Positions 9,854 through 18,092 of a stretch of 47,340 nucleotides of DNA are shown piece after piece. Made by a program: the position numbers and the translations under genes. The notes under the pieces are model-generated. The model did not search any database. It saw only the letters and a list, made by a program, of their open reading frames with translations, and was not told the DNA's origin. Location of the stretch: NCBI RefSeq assembly GCF_016790145.1, contig NZ_JAEUOI010000028.1, positions 1 through 47,340 of the forward strand. Direction: 5' to 3'. Numbering within the stretch: the stretch's first letter is position 1; every line of letters begins with the position of its first letter. The DNA comes from Propionivibrio sp. (GTDB lineage: Bacteria > Pseudomonadota > Gammaproteobacteria > Burkholderiales > Rhodocyclaceae).

Positions 9854-11157
9854 GAATAGGGTTTCAGATTCAAGGTGCGCTGAATTTTTTCGCGCACGAC
9901 ATCAGGCACGCCGGCCGTTTCTGCAAACGATCCCCATTTCGATACCGTCGCCTGCACCTCGGCAACGATTTTCGCAGCGCGCCCCCGCTTCATCGACGAC
10001 GTCCTGGCGCAGGCATTGAAGTCCTCCTGCGTGAAATTGTCGCGTTTTCCATTCATCGTCATTTGATGGCTTGCCGTCCACGCCCCCGCAGGATTGAAGC
10101 TGTAGGTCATATCAAAGGCCGGCGACAGCGACCACTCACCGGATTTATTCATCAGGAAGGCAATATTCTTCACGTGGTCATCCTGATTGCGGGCCACGAT
10201 GTTGAACACCATGCGCCGAAACAGTTGCTCGATGGCCTGCATGGGCAACTGCAGTTGTCGCATCACCAGCAAGGCCTGCTCGTAGCTGTACGCGCCTGCC
10301 CTATTGAAGTCGTAGTGCGCCAGGGCGCAGAGCGACTGCATGTGAAGTTTTTCGCCGGTAGCAATACGATCAAAGCGGCGCGTCATGAAATGCGAGCGGC
10401 CATTCTCTTTGAACAGCCGGCATTCACTGATATCAATGCCACAATCGAGCGCCATCAGGTAATACGCATACTCGATCACCCCGTAGCCCTTCGGGTCTTC
10501 CAGTTCCTTGTCCTTGTTGCCGCTGACGCCGTCAAATTTCATCAGCCAGTATTCAAATCCCTTGCCGGCCTTGACCTGGCCGGACCGCACTTCATTGGTT
10601 TTCGGGTTCCATGCGATGATCGCCTTCGCCCGCGCGCCCCCGGCGGATGTGCCCACGCGCAGAATATCCCTCAGCGCATCCTCTCTTCCTTCGGCTGCAA
10701 ATGTCGCCTGCAGGTTATTCCGGTGGGCCAACACCTCCGATGCAAGCTCAACCAGCTTGCCGACCTCAATGTGTGTTGTCTGCCTTGCCCTGGGGCCGAT
10801 GGCGGGGGCAAATGCCAGCGCACCCATGCCGCGTTCGCCGGTATAGCAAAGCCGCTCAACCGCGTTGAAGGAATTCGCTTGCCGCCCCTGCGATGCCAGC
10901 CAGGCATCAATCAGCGCGTTGCCGAATTTGTCGGGCAACGAGTCGGCCAGCAGGCCGGGCAACCCATGAAAAGTCGGGCGAGCAAGCTCGGGGAAACGGT
11001 ACACGCGTCGGGATAGCGGCATCACGATCGGCGCCACCTGAATGCCGCTTTGCGCGAATCCCGCATCGTATTCAAAGCTGGCGGCATCCTCCCCATCCTG
11101 CAGCGAGACCGCGCCGATGGTTTTGCCCCACAGCCTGACTTCGGCCAGCGTGCTCAT
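9850..11157 (-). CDS. hipA: HipA-family serine/threonine kinase toxin
   Basis: The 435-residue protein (from the ATG at 11157; an in-frame ATG at 11169 is also possible) belongs to the HipA kinases, which phosphorylate translation factors such as aminoacyl-tRNA synthetases and cause growth arrest. The N-terminal lobe contains [14 protein letters not shown] (66-79). [10 protein letters not shown] at 169-178 matches the Gly-rich/Ser loop. The catalytic NQDDHVKN is at 324-331 and the DFD-like SPAFDMT at 345-351. All key residues appear present and the length is standard. It follows hipB closely and overlaps the hsdR stub. Target unknown. Confidence 0.9.
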   Translation of the reverse strand: MSTLAEVRLWGKTIGAVSLQDGEDAASFEYDAGFAQSGIQVAPIVMPLSRRVYRFPELARPTFHGLPGLLADSLPDKFGNALIDAWLASQGRQANSFNAVERLCYTGERGMGALAFAPAIGPRARQTTHIEVGKLVELASEVLAHRNNLQATFAAEGREDALRDILRVGTSAGGARAKAIIAWNPKTNEVRSGQVKAGKGFEYWLMKFDGVSGNKDKELEDPKGYGVIEYAYYLMALDCGIDISECRLFKENGRSHFMTRRFDRIATGEKLHMQSLCALAHYDFNRAGAYSYEQALLVMRQLQLPMQAIEQLFRRMVFNIVARNQDDHVKNIAFLMNKSGEWSLSPAFDMTYSFNPAGAWTASHQMTMNGKRDNFTQEDFNACARTSSMKRGRAAKIVAEVQATVSKWGSFAETAGVPDVVREKIQRTLNLKPYS

Positions 11158-11175
11158 GGTCTCTCGCAAGCGTGC

Positions 11176-11526
11176 TCAGGGCTTCTCATCCCAGCTCCAC
11201 GATTTGCCGCTCGCCTTTGCGGCCCGCTGGCCCGACGCCCGTTGCAGAATCTTGCCCTTGCGCTTCAACAAATCCATCGGTCTGGGCCCGGACTCCGGAA
11301 TCAGGCTGTCCAACCCGGATGCGGCGTCCAGCACCCGCAGCACACGAACCAGAGTGCCCAACTGTGACGTCTGCCCGGCCTCCATGCGCTCCAGGGTACG
11401 CTTGGCGATACCCGCCTGTTCGGCCACAGCCGCCTGGGTGAGCTGCAATTCAATCCGACGACCGGCAATCCGTGCGCCCAATTCGGCCAGCACGGCATCA
11501 TCAGTGAGTAAACCGGTTATTTTCAT
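11176..11526 (-). CDS. hipB: HipB-like XRE-family antitoxin / autorepressor
   Basis: The 116-residue protein has an HTH_3 DNA-binding domain at about residues 14-70 (IELQLTQAAVAEQAGIAKRT, then LERMEAGQT). A basic tail follows (KRKGKILQRASGQRAAKASG), ending SWSWDEKP. That tryptophan-bearing C-terminus resembles the flexible HipB tail that can be degraded to free the toxin (family knowledge). It is translated just before hipA. A perfect palindrome overlaps its start codon, and four related operator-like sites lie around its promoter, so autorepression is very likely. Confidence 0.88.
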   Translation of the reverse strand: MKITGLLTDDAVLAELGARIAGRRIELQLTQAAVAEQAGIAKRTLERMEAGQTSQLGTLVRVLRVLDAASGLDSLIPESGPRPMDLLKRKGKILQRASGQRAAKASGKSWSWDEKP

Positions 11527-11528
11527 AG

Positions 11529-11544
11529 TCGTAATATATTACGA
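11529..11544 (-). promoter_or_regulatory. HipB operator-like site 1 (overlaps hipB start region)
   Basis: TCGTAA-TATA-TTACGA is the core of a 24-bp perfect palindrome at 11525-11548 whose edge covers the hipB start codon (11524-11526). It is one of four sites sharing TCG(T/C)(A/C)A-N4-T(T/A)(A/G)CGA. Confidence 0.65.
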
Positions 11545-11568
11545 CTATATCGGCTAAGTTGCCATATA

Positions 11569-11584
11569 TCGTCAGTTATTGCGA
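11569..11584 (-). promoter_or_regulatory. HipB operator-like site 2 (just downstream of -10)
   Basis: TCGTCA-GTTA-TTGCGA, flanked by ATATA/TATAT. Its centre is 40 bp from that of site 1. It directly abuts the predicted -10 box at 11585-11590. Confidence 0.55.
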
Positions 11585-11613
11585 TATATAGAGTAATAAT
11601 TCTCTATAGTCAA
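11585..11613 (-). promoter_or_regulatory. Predicted hipBA promoter
   Basis: On the minus strand the -35 is TTGACT (11608-11613, 5 of 6), the spacer is 17 bp, and the -10 is TATATA (11585-11590). Operator-like sites lie immediately on both sides, which suits repression by occlusion of RNA polymerase. Confidence 0.55.
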
Positions 11614-11614
11614 G

Positions 11615-11630
11615 TCGCAATAAATAGCGA
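11615..11630 (-). promoter_or_regulatory. HipB operator-like site 3 (just upstream of -35)
   Basis: TCGCAA-TAAA-TAGCGA, 46 bp centre-to-centre from site 2. It is the most diverged of the four. Confidence 0.45.
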
Positions 11631-11654
11631 GATAGTGATTTTATCAGTTCTTAG

Positions 11655-11670
11655 TCGTAATATTTTACGA
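11655..11670 (-). promoter_or_regulatory. HipB operator-like site 4
   Basis: TCGTAA-TATT-TTACGA, matching site 1 outside the 4-bp spacer. Its centre is 40 bp from site 3. It lies just before the stop of the upstream YdjM-like gene. Confidence 0.6.
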
Positions 11671-11680
11671 TATGTGCCGC

Positions 11681-12667
11681 TTACCGTCCCAGCAGCATGG
11701 CAATGAAGGCCTGACGGATCTCGGGTGTTACTTCGCGGCGGGTGACGAAGGCCGGCGCACCGTCAGCGGTGGTCCATTCGAGTCCCCAGATCGGCGCGAT
11801 CCGCGTCGGCAGCAACGCGTAGCGACCATCTCCCACAAAGCCCGGCCGGGTGCTATCGGCAATCAGAAATCCGTCGGAAAAGCGTCGGAAGCGTTCCAGG
11901 TCTTCGCGTCGCCGGGGATGATCGCCAACCAGGCGCGTTACGGTCGCCTGATCCATCAGCGGTGCCGACTCGCCGGGGTAGTGGCGCACCGTCCAGCCCA
12001 GATGGAAGGCATCGGTCTGCAAGCGCCCCTCATGTACGTAAAGCGTACGCCAGAGCACTTGTTTGGCCATGGTTGGCTTGATCACCACATGGGGAGCCGG
12101 GTGGCCGCGCGCAGCGACGACCTCACGCAGGGCGGTTTCCGCGCGCTGGTGTTGCCACAGGCCGAGTCCCAGATAGGCCGCCGCCAGGGTCAGACCGATG
12201 GGTGCCAATCGACGCTGCGGCCGCCGCAGTGCCAGAACCAGCGGCACCAAAAGCAGCAGGGTGAATAGGGGATCGATGACGGCAATCAGGTTCCATGCTT
12301 CCTTGCGTTCGGAGAATGGCAGCCAGAGATGCGTGCCGTAGCTGGTGCAGGCATCGAGCAGGCCGGCAACAGCGTAACCGGCCAGGCTGTAGAGATAGAT
12401 TTTAGGGAAGCTCAGGTATTTCCGCAGCAATGGCCATAGCAGCAATGCGCCAATCAGGGCGCCGACGGGCGCAAACGCCAGTGCGTGGGTGAAGTGGCGA
12501 TGATAGTCCAGCACCAGCAGCACATCATCCGGGCTCTGGATCAGCGTATCCGCATCCGGCAGCATGCCGCCAACCATGCCGACAGCCGCCGCGAGCCGGC
12601 GCTGGTGAGACGGCGCCAGGGTGGCAGCCAGGGTGGCGCCGAGCACGCCGTGGGTTATCAGGTCCAT
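11681..12667 (-). CDS. YdjM-like membrane-bound metal-dependent hydrolase family protein
   Basis: The 328-residue protein has the DUF457/YdjM family hallmarks: MDLITHGVLGATLA at the start, then MLPDADTL and HRHFTHAL, whose His and Asp residues are thought to bind a metal. Several hydrophobic segments follow (ALAFAPVGALIGALLLWPLL, the LAGYAVAGLLDA helix, FTLLLLVPLVLALR), after which comes a ~130-residue soluble C-terminal part. It is an inner-membrane protein of unknown substrate; E. coli YdjM is LexA-regulated (family knowledge), but I see no LexA box here. The hipBA control region begins directly after its stop. Confidence 0.8.
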   Translation of the reverse strand: MDLITHGVLGATLAATLAPSHQRRLAAAVGMVGGMLPDADTLIQSPDDVLLVLDYHRHFTHALAFAPVGALIGALLLWPLLRKYLSFPKIYLYSLAGYAVAGLLDACTSYGTHLWLPFSERKEAWNLIAVIDPLFTLLLLVPLVLALRRPQRRLAPIGLTLAAAYLGLGLWQHQRAETALREVVAARGHPAPHVVIKPTMAKQVLWRTLYVHEGRLQTDAFHLGWTVRHYPGESAPLMDQATVTRLVGDHPRRREDLERFRRFSDGFLIADSTRPGFVGDGRYALLPTRIAPIWGLEWTTADGAPAFVTRREVTPEIRQAFIAMLLGR

Positions 12668-12915
12668 CGCGGCATTTTACAGTCTGGTCGGGCGATCCTG
12701 AGTGTTTGTTCCGGCCGCGTGCGGCTCGGAAATGCGCAGACCCGATCCTGCATAAGCCACTCGCCAACTCCACTCGGAGTTTTCGGCTTTAACTGGCTGG
12801 AACAACAAGCATGATCGTATAAATCGGTCAGATCGACGGTTCATTCTCATGGGCTAAGGCAGGTTGATGATCCAAAACCTGCCGCTCACCTGGCCCAACC
12901 ATCCCACAGCTGATG
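12668..12915. other. Intergenic, nothing recognised
   Basis: The stretch upstream of the YdjM-like gene contains no convincing reading frame, RNA gene or repeat. A promoter for the minus-strand gene is expected here, but I could not single one out. Confidence 0.4.
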
Positions 12916-13190
12916 GGCCAATCCGGTCATTGGGACTCTGTGCCACCAACGGCAGCAATGGGCAGGTCAGCGGTCGTAGGTCTGGAAGTCGGCTCGAACG
13001 ACCGGTGGTACTTCAGGCTACTTCAAAAATCGACCCGACGCCGTCGTACATAGTGCTCCGATCCGGTCATGGAAATCGATCAAAGCCGCCGCTCAATTCG
13101 CGACAACTATGCAATTTGATTTTTTCAGATTGCAGGTCTGCAAGAGAATGCGAGGATTACACACCCACGCGTCCAGCCACTCCGAGAGAT
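12916..13190 (+). repeat. Dispersed non-coding repeat, copy A
   Basis: The first part (12916-13036) matches the reverse complement of 23434-23554 at high identity, including a shared run beginning GTGCCACCAACGGCAGCAAT. The second part (13036 to about 13190) is a diverged match to the reverse complement of about 17945-18092; the core CCGGTCATGGAAATCGAT at 13063-13080 compares with 18042-18059. There is no convincing coding content. It is probably a genome-wide repeat family, of unknown mobility. Confidence 0.65.
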
Positions 13191-13323
13191 AGCCGTCGCC
13201 GAGGTAGATCCCGGCCTCCACCGGCAGCCCGCACCGGAGTTCGAGTTCGATCAACGCATCGCCTGGTAGGTGCGGACAGGCACGAAATCAAGACAAGCCG
13301 CCGCTCGTCGTGGGGTGACTCGA

Positions 13324-13373
13324 GCCTGTAGCCCGGAAACTCGTCGCTAGCAGTTCCTCTCTGGGCTACAGGC
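13324..13373. repeat. REP-like long hairpin
   Basis: GCCTGTAGCCC (13324-13334) and GGGCTACAGGC (13363-13373) form an 11-bp perfect stem around a 28-nt loop that itself contains GGAA/TTCC. The 'GTAGCCCGGA...GGGCTAC' layout resembles REP/BIME-type palindromes common in beta- and gammaproteobacteria. Confidence 0.55.
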
Positions 13374-13440
13374 GGCGCAACCGATGCAATACGGCAGCTT
13401 CTCCGGAGGATTCCGATACTTTCCTGGGCGAAATCGGCGA

Positions 13441-13469
13441 TTGACTGCGGCGGCCAAGATGAAGATACT
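13441..13469 (+). promoter_or_regulatory. Predicted promoter for the kinase-GlgC pair
   Basis: TTGACT at 13441-13446 (5 of 6), a 17-bp spacer, and GATACT at 13464-13469 (4 of 6). This would start transcription near 13476 and give a leader of about 65 nt before the GTG at 13540. Confidence 0.35.
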
Positions 13470-13599
13470 GAAGATACTTACGCATGTCGCGTTGAATTTC
13501 CTATCCTTTACTATCCGTCAGTATCGTCAGGAGGAGATTGTGGAAAACGATGGCGATTAACGGATACTCATCAGCGCTTCGCTGGATGGATTTTGGCTG

Positions 13600-15960
13600 G
13601 TGGATCATCAGGGACAATTGGTGGATGTAAATGACGCCTATTGTGAATTGAGCGGCTACACCCGCGCCGAACTCCTCACCATGAGGATTGAGGACTTAGA
13701 AGTCAATCAAACGCCCGCCGAGATCGCCCAACATTTGCGGGCGATCAGAGCCAACGGCAGCGCGCGGTTTGAATCCCGCCATCGAACGCGTAACGGGTCC
13801 TTCGTGGATGTCGAAGTGAGCGCGCATTTCGACGCCACACGGGACCGCATCGTTTCCTTTTTGCGCGACATTACCGCCAAGCTGGCCGCAGACCGTGTCT
13901 TGCGGCAGCGTACCGACGAGCTGACCGAGCGGCTCAAGGAGCTGCGTTGTCTGTTGGACTTGTCCACGCTGATTGCCCGGCGCGATCTGGGGTTCGACGA
14001 TATCATGCAGCGTGCGGTAGACTTATTGCCGCCGGCCTGGCGCTATCCAGCGCTCGCCGCCGCCCAGTTGACGCTTCCGGACGCCCGCTACGCAACGGCC
14101 AATTATCAAGAGACGCCGTGGCAAATGGTCTGTGATCTGGCCGCGAGCGAAGCCACGCAAGGACAGCTCAGCGTGGTCTATGTGGAGCAAGCACCGGGCT
14201 ATGAAGCCGATCCGTTCTTACCGGAGGAGCATCTCCTTCTTGAAGCGGTCACGCAGCGCTTGTCCGGTTACATCAGGCGCTGGCGTGTCGAGGAAGAACT
14301 GCTCTTGCGCGAGGAGAGCCTGAACTCACTACTGGACTTGAGCCAGCGTGCCTTCACCTTGCGAGAGCGCGACATCATCCAATTGGCTTTGGAGGAAGTC
14401 GAAAGTCTGACCTCGAGCGAAATCGGCTATTTGCATTTCGTCAATGCCGATCAGAACACCATCGAGCTGTATACCTGGTCACAGCAGACACTGCGTCAAT
14501 GTACTGCGGCGCACGATGAGCATTATCCGCTGTCGCAGGCCGGGGTGTGGGCCGATTGCGCGCGCCAGAAGCGTCCGGTGGTCCACAACGATTATCAGAA
14601 CTACGCTGACAAGAAGGGCTATCCGATCGGTCATACCCACCTCATCCGCCATGTGAGCGTGCCCGTGGTGGAAGAGGATGCGGTCAGACTCATTCTGGGC
14701 GTCGGCAACAAGCGATCGGATTATGATGAGGCCGACGTGCGGCAGTTGCTGCTGACGGCCGAGCATCTGTGGCGGATCGTGCGCCAAAGGCGCGCCGAAG
14801 ACGAAGTCCAGCGTGAGGCGGAGCGGGTTTCGACGCTGGCGCGGGTCGCGTCACGGCTCAACGCGCACCTGGAATTGGCCACCGTACTGCAGACGGTATG
14901 CGAAGAAACCGCGCAGGCGCTGGGTTTCCCCGCCGCCAGCGTGTTCTTGTCTGACAACCCGGCGCATGCGGGCTGTCAAACGACGACTCTGTCTCATCAG
15001 TCCGGCGCGACAACAGCCGAATGTCAGACTGAGTTGTTGACCCTGCTGGCTGCTGCGAACTGGGACCTTGATGTCTTCGTTCTGCCGCCCGCCGCGCCGC
15101 GCGACCAGGTTGGCGACTTGACCGCCGTCCGCTTGATCCACGACGATCGTTGCTTGGGCGTGTTGGCCGTGTACAGCGTCGGCACCGCGCGTTTTTGGGA
15201 GGCCGCGGACACCATATTGTTGCGCGGTCTCGCCAATCAGGCCTCGCAGGCGATCGTCAATGCGCGGCTGTTCACTGAAGTCCGGCAGAACCATGTACAG
15301 CTGCAAACGTTGTCGCGCCGCTTGGTGGAGGTGCAGGAAGAGGAGCGCCGCCACATCGCCCGGGAATTGCATGACGAGGTCGGACAGGTGTTGACGGCGG
15401 TCAAGATTGACTTGCAAAGCTTGCGAAGGCAATCGGCGATGACGCCGTATGCAGCGCGCCTTGATGAGAACATCGAGATCACCCAGCGCGCCCTGGAACA
15501 GGTGCGCAATCTCTCGCTGGACTTGCGCCCGTCAATGCTGGACGACCTCGGGTTAAGCGCGGCGCTGGAGTGGTACGTTCAACGCTTGTCGCAGGCGGCC
15601 GGGCTCAAACCGGAACTCACCCTACCCACCGATGCACCGCGGTGGGCCCCCACAATCGAGATCACCTGTTTTCGCGTCGCTCAGGAAGCCATAACCAATA
15701 TCATGCGCCATGCGAACGCTCGGCACGTGTGGATTGACCTGCAATATTCCCCGGATGACGTGCGCCTGCGCGTGCAGGATGACGGACAGGGCTTCGAGCC
15801 GGCTGCCGCGCGTCTCCGCGCCACTCAAACAGCCGCCAGTGTGGGGTTGTTGGGAATGGCCGAACGAGTGGAACTGGCGGGAGGACAACTGAAGATCGAG
15901 TCCGCCCCTGGGCAAGGGACCTCTGTGCAAGTCATCTTCAACACGCCCGTGTTGCGCTGA
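13600..15960 (+). CDS. PAS/multi-GAF sensor histidine kinase (HisKA_3, NarX/LiaS-like)
   Basis: The open frame gives 786 residues from a GTG at 13600. Domains in order: PAS (1-95, already truncated at its start), a possible degenerate GAF (about 115-225), GAF (240-395), GAF (410-560), a HisKA_3 dimerisation region with ELHDEVGQ (589-596; likely phospho-acceptor His591), and HATPase_c with N700 and DDGQGF (727-732). No membrane segment is seen, so it is a cytoplasmic sensor. PAS homology continues upstream of 13600 (ILISASLDGFWLVD) to an in-frame TAA at 13558. Upstream of that stop is a perfect AGGAGG and a GTG at 13540. Either the gene has a recent nonsense mutation or sequencing error, or translation restarts at a weak codon. 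It sits 37 nt before the receiver-GlgC gene, its probable partner. Confidence 0.82.
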   Translation: MDHQGQLVDVNDAYCELSGYTRAELLTMRIEDLEVNQTPAEIAQHLRAIRANGSARFESRHRTRNGSFVDVEVSAHFDATRDRIVSFLRDITAKLAADRVLRQRTDELTERLKELRCLLDLSTLIARRDLGFDDIMQRAVDLLPPAWRYPALAAAQLTLPDARYATANYQETPWQMVCDLAASEATQGQLSVVYVEQAPGYEADPFLPEEHLLLEAVTQRLSGYIRRWRVEEELLLREESLNSLLDLSQRAFTLRERDIIQLALEEVESLTSSEIGYLHFVNADQNTIELYTWSQQTLRQCTAAHDEHYPLSQAGVWADCARQKRPVVHNDYQNYADKKGYPIGHTHLIRHVSVPVVEEDAVRLILGVGNKRSDYDEADVRQLLLTAEHLWRIVRQRRAEDEVQREAERVSTLARVASRLNAHLELATVLQTVCEETAQALGFPAASVFLSDNPAHAGCQTTTLSHQSGATTAECQTELLTLLAAANWDLDVFVLPPAAPRDQVGDLTAVRLIHDDRCLGVLAVYSVGTARFWEAADTILLRGLANQASQAIVNARLFTEVRQNHVQLQTLSRRLVEVQEEERRHIARELHDEVGQVLTAVKIDLQSLRRQSAMTPYAARLDENIEITQRALEQVRNLSLDLRPSMLDDLGLSAALEWYVQRLSQAAGLKPELTLPTDAPRWAPTIEITCFRVAQEAITNIMRHANARHVWIDLQYSPDDVRLRVQDDGQGFEPAAARLRATQTAASVGLLGMAERVELAGGQLKIESAPGQGTSVQVIFNTPVLR

Positions 15961-15997
15961 CTCAGGCGACCGGCGTTGATCCATGAAAAGGTAACGA

Positions 15998-17704
15998 ATG
16001 CCCGTACGCATTTTGATCGTTGATGACAATCGGCGCTTCATCGCATCCGCCGAGCGGTTCTTTGCCGATGAACTGGGTGTGACCGTCGTGGGTAGCGCCC
16101 TGTCGGGGGCGGAGGCGTTGGACCAAGTGGCACGCCTGAATCCCGACCTGGTGCTGATGGACGTGGCGATGCCCGGAATGGATGGCCTTGAATCGACCCA
16201 ACGCATCAAGGCCCGCACCAACGCGCCGCTGGTCATCATCCTCACGTTCTATGACACGCCCAAATATCGCCAGGCCGCCTATCAGGCCGGCGCTGATGGC
16301 TTTGTGCCCAAGGCCGATTTTGGCGAGCAACTCCTGCCGTTGATCTTCACGCTGCTCCCCGACCTCAACAAGCCCGACCGGCAGCCCGATCTTCCGGCGA
16401 CACGACTGCACACTCGCCCCATCGAGGCGCCCCCCATCAAACGTACCGCCTATACCAAGAATGGTTGGCTGTCCTCACAACAGGTACGCACCGTGATCAT
16501 GGCCGGCGGCGATGGCACACGACTGGGGGTGCTGACCGCTCGCCGGGCCAAGCCCGCCGTGCCGTTTGCCGGCAAATATCGCATCATCGACTTTGCGCTA
16601 TCGAACTGCGTCAATTCTGGGCTGTTCGACCTCATGGTCCTCACCCAATATCTCCCGCACTCCCTCAATGCCCATATCGGCGTTGGCCGCCCGTGGGACT
16701 TGGATCGCGGATTTACCGGCGGCATCCGCATGCTGCATCCCTTTAGAGAGCGCGAGCACACCGATTGGCAATCCGGCACGGCTAACGCCGTGCTCCAGAA
16801 CCTGAGTTTCATCACAGACAACGACCCCGCGCTGGTGCTGGTGCTGGCGGGCGATCACGTGTATCACATGAATTACGGCCCGCTGCTCGCCTTCCACGCC
16901 GAGCATCAGGCCGATCTCACCATCGCCGCGACTGATGTATCCATCGAAGACGCACCGCGTTTTGGCGTTCTGGCCACCGATGGCGAACAGCGCGTGTTGG
17001 CTTTCCAGGAAAAGCCTCAACGACCGACGAGCACTCTCGCCTCGATGGGGATTTATGTGTTCAGCCGGAAAGTGCTTGAACACTGCCTGCATGAAGACCA
17101 TCTTACGCCGGACTCTTCGCACGACTTCGGCAAAGACATCATTCCGCGTTTGGTGGGTTCCGGTCAGCGCGTCTTCGCCTATCGGCACGAAGGGTATTGG
17201 ATGGATGTTGGCACCATAGACACGTACTGGCGCGTGCATATGGATCTGCTTCGCCATCCACCCGCGTTCAAGTTGAACGACCGCTCTTGGGTGATCCGCA
17301 CGCACTCGGAGGAGCGGCCGCCGATGCTAATCGAAGCTGGCGCATCAGCCCAGGCTTGCCTCATTACCGATGGGGTCGTCATTGCACCCGGCGCCGTGGT
17401 CGAGCGCTCGATCCTGTCGCCGGGCGTCTATATCGGCCCCGGTGCCATCGTACGCGACTCGATTGTGTTCACCGATAGTTACGTGGAGGCTGGTGCGCAC
17501 GTTGAACGCGCCATCATCGACAAGAATGTGATCGTCGGCCCAAACGCGTGCGTGGGCAGACGCGATGACGCGGACGGCTCGCCGGGCATCACCACCATTG
17601 GGAAGAACGTCCAAATCGCCGCCGGACTCACCATCGATCGCGGCATGTCGATCAGCCCCGATGTGTATCTGGAGCAGGAACCACTCCTGTGGCCGTCTCC
17701 GTAG
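15998..17704 (+). CDS. glgC: Response-regulator receiver domain fused to ADP-glucose pyrophosphorylase (GlgC)
   Basis: One uninterrupted 568-residue frame. Residues 1-120 are a CheY-like receiver with all key residues: Asp9/Asp10, phospho-acceptor Asp55 ([13 protein letters not shown]), Thr83 and Lys105. A ~40-residue linker follows. From about 162 to the end is GlgC (ATP + glucose-1-phosphate to ADP-glucose, the committed step of bacterial glycogen synthesis): GGDGTRLG (170-177), [20 protein letters not shown] (184-203), catalytic Asp286 in [14 protein letters not shown] (338-340), [10 protein letters not shown] (374-383), [12 protein letters not shown] (400-411), then a C-terminal left-handed beta-helix region. 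The receiver would normally carry a LuxR-type DNA-binding domain; here GlgC replaces it. Substitutions against the common consensus (IYKMDY to VYHMNY, YWRDVGT to YWMDVGT) could alter activity or regulation. Confidence 0.9.
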   Translation: MPVRILIVDDNRRFIASAERFFADELGVTVVGSALSGAEALDQVARLNPDLVLMDVAMPGMDGLESTQRIKARTNAPLVIILTFYDTPKYRQAAYQAGADGFVPKADFGEQLLPLIFTLLPDLNKPDRQPDLPATRLHTRPIEAPPIKRTAYTKNGWLSSQQVRTVIMAGGDGTRLGVLTARRAKPAVPFAGKYRIIDFALSNCVNSGLFDLMVLTQYLPHSLNAHIGVGRPWDLDRGFTGGIRMLHPFREREHTDWQSGTANAVLQNLSFITDNDPALVLVLAGDHVYHMNYGPLLAFHAEHQADLTIAATDVSIEDAPRFGVLATDGEQRVLAFQEKPQRPTSTLASMGIYVFSRKVLEHCLHEDHLTPDSSHDFGKDIIPRLVGSGQRVFAYRHEGYWMDVGTIDTYWRVHMDLLRHPPAFKLNDRSWVIRTHSEERPPMLIEAGASAQACLITDGVVIAPGAVVERSILSPGVYIGPGAIVRDSIVFTDSYVEAGAHVERAIIDKNVIVGPNACVGRRDDADGSPGITTIGKNVQIAAGLTIDRGMSISPDVYLEQEPLLWPSP

Positions 17705-17723
17705 GACGTTCACAGGGGGCCGC

Positions 17724-17942
17724 GTGAGCTCCACATCAAATTCGGTGCGCCGGGTGTGGGTGATCCATGTGCGCCGGCATTCCCGTGGCGCGCGCCTGAC
17801 GGTCGCCGATACGACCCAGCCCGGTGTGGGGCGTCGGCGGTCGTTGCTACCAGCTGAGGCGCTGGTCGGCATTGAAGGCAGGAGCGGACTGGCGGAGTGG
17901 ATCGGTTCATGGATCGTGCTCAGCACCGGTGGCATCCCATAG
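17724..17942 (+). CDS. Small hypothetical protein downstream of receiver-glgC
   Basis: This 72-codon frame starts at a GTG (17724) about 7 nt after an AGGGGG ribosome-site-like run and 19 nt after the receiver-GlgC stop. The translation is arginine- and valine-rich (VRRVWVIHVRRHSRGARLTV) and matches no family I recognise. Tight spacing and the ribosome site argue for translation; the short length and composition argue against. If real, it is the third gene of the kinase-GlgC unit. Confidence 0.3.
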   Translation: MSSTSNSVRRVWVIHVRRHSRGARLTVADTTQPGVGRRRSLLPAEALVGIEGRSGLAEWIGSWIVLSTGGIP

Positions 17943-17944
17943 CG

Positions 17945-18092
17945 GCAGGCCGCGGGCGGTTGCGATCCTTGCCCTCGGTTGCAGGTAGCCAATCTGAGGA
18001 GGTTGTGGCGCCTCGTAGCCGGAAACTGAACGGCGGCTTCAATCGATTTCTATGACCGGTTCGGAGTATCGTCAACGTCGGGGTAGGGTCGA
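17945..18092 (-). repeat. Dispersed non-coding repeat, copy B
   Basis: The reverse complement is a diverged match to the second half of copy A (13036-13190); both contain TCAGATTG...CTGCAA and CCGGTCAT.GAAATCGAT. Copies A and B therefore lie in opposite orientation on either side of the kinase and receiver-GlgC genes. Confidence 0.5.

Noticed and set aside
12864..13331. 155-codon plus-strand frame
   Set aside because: Lies across dispersed repeat copy A; repeat-derived frames of this kind are not conserved as proteins.
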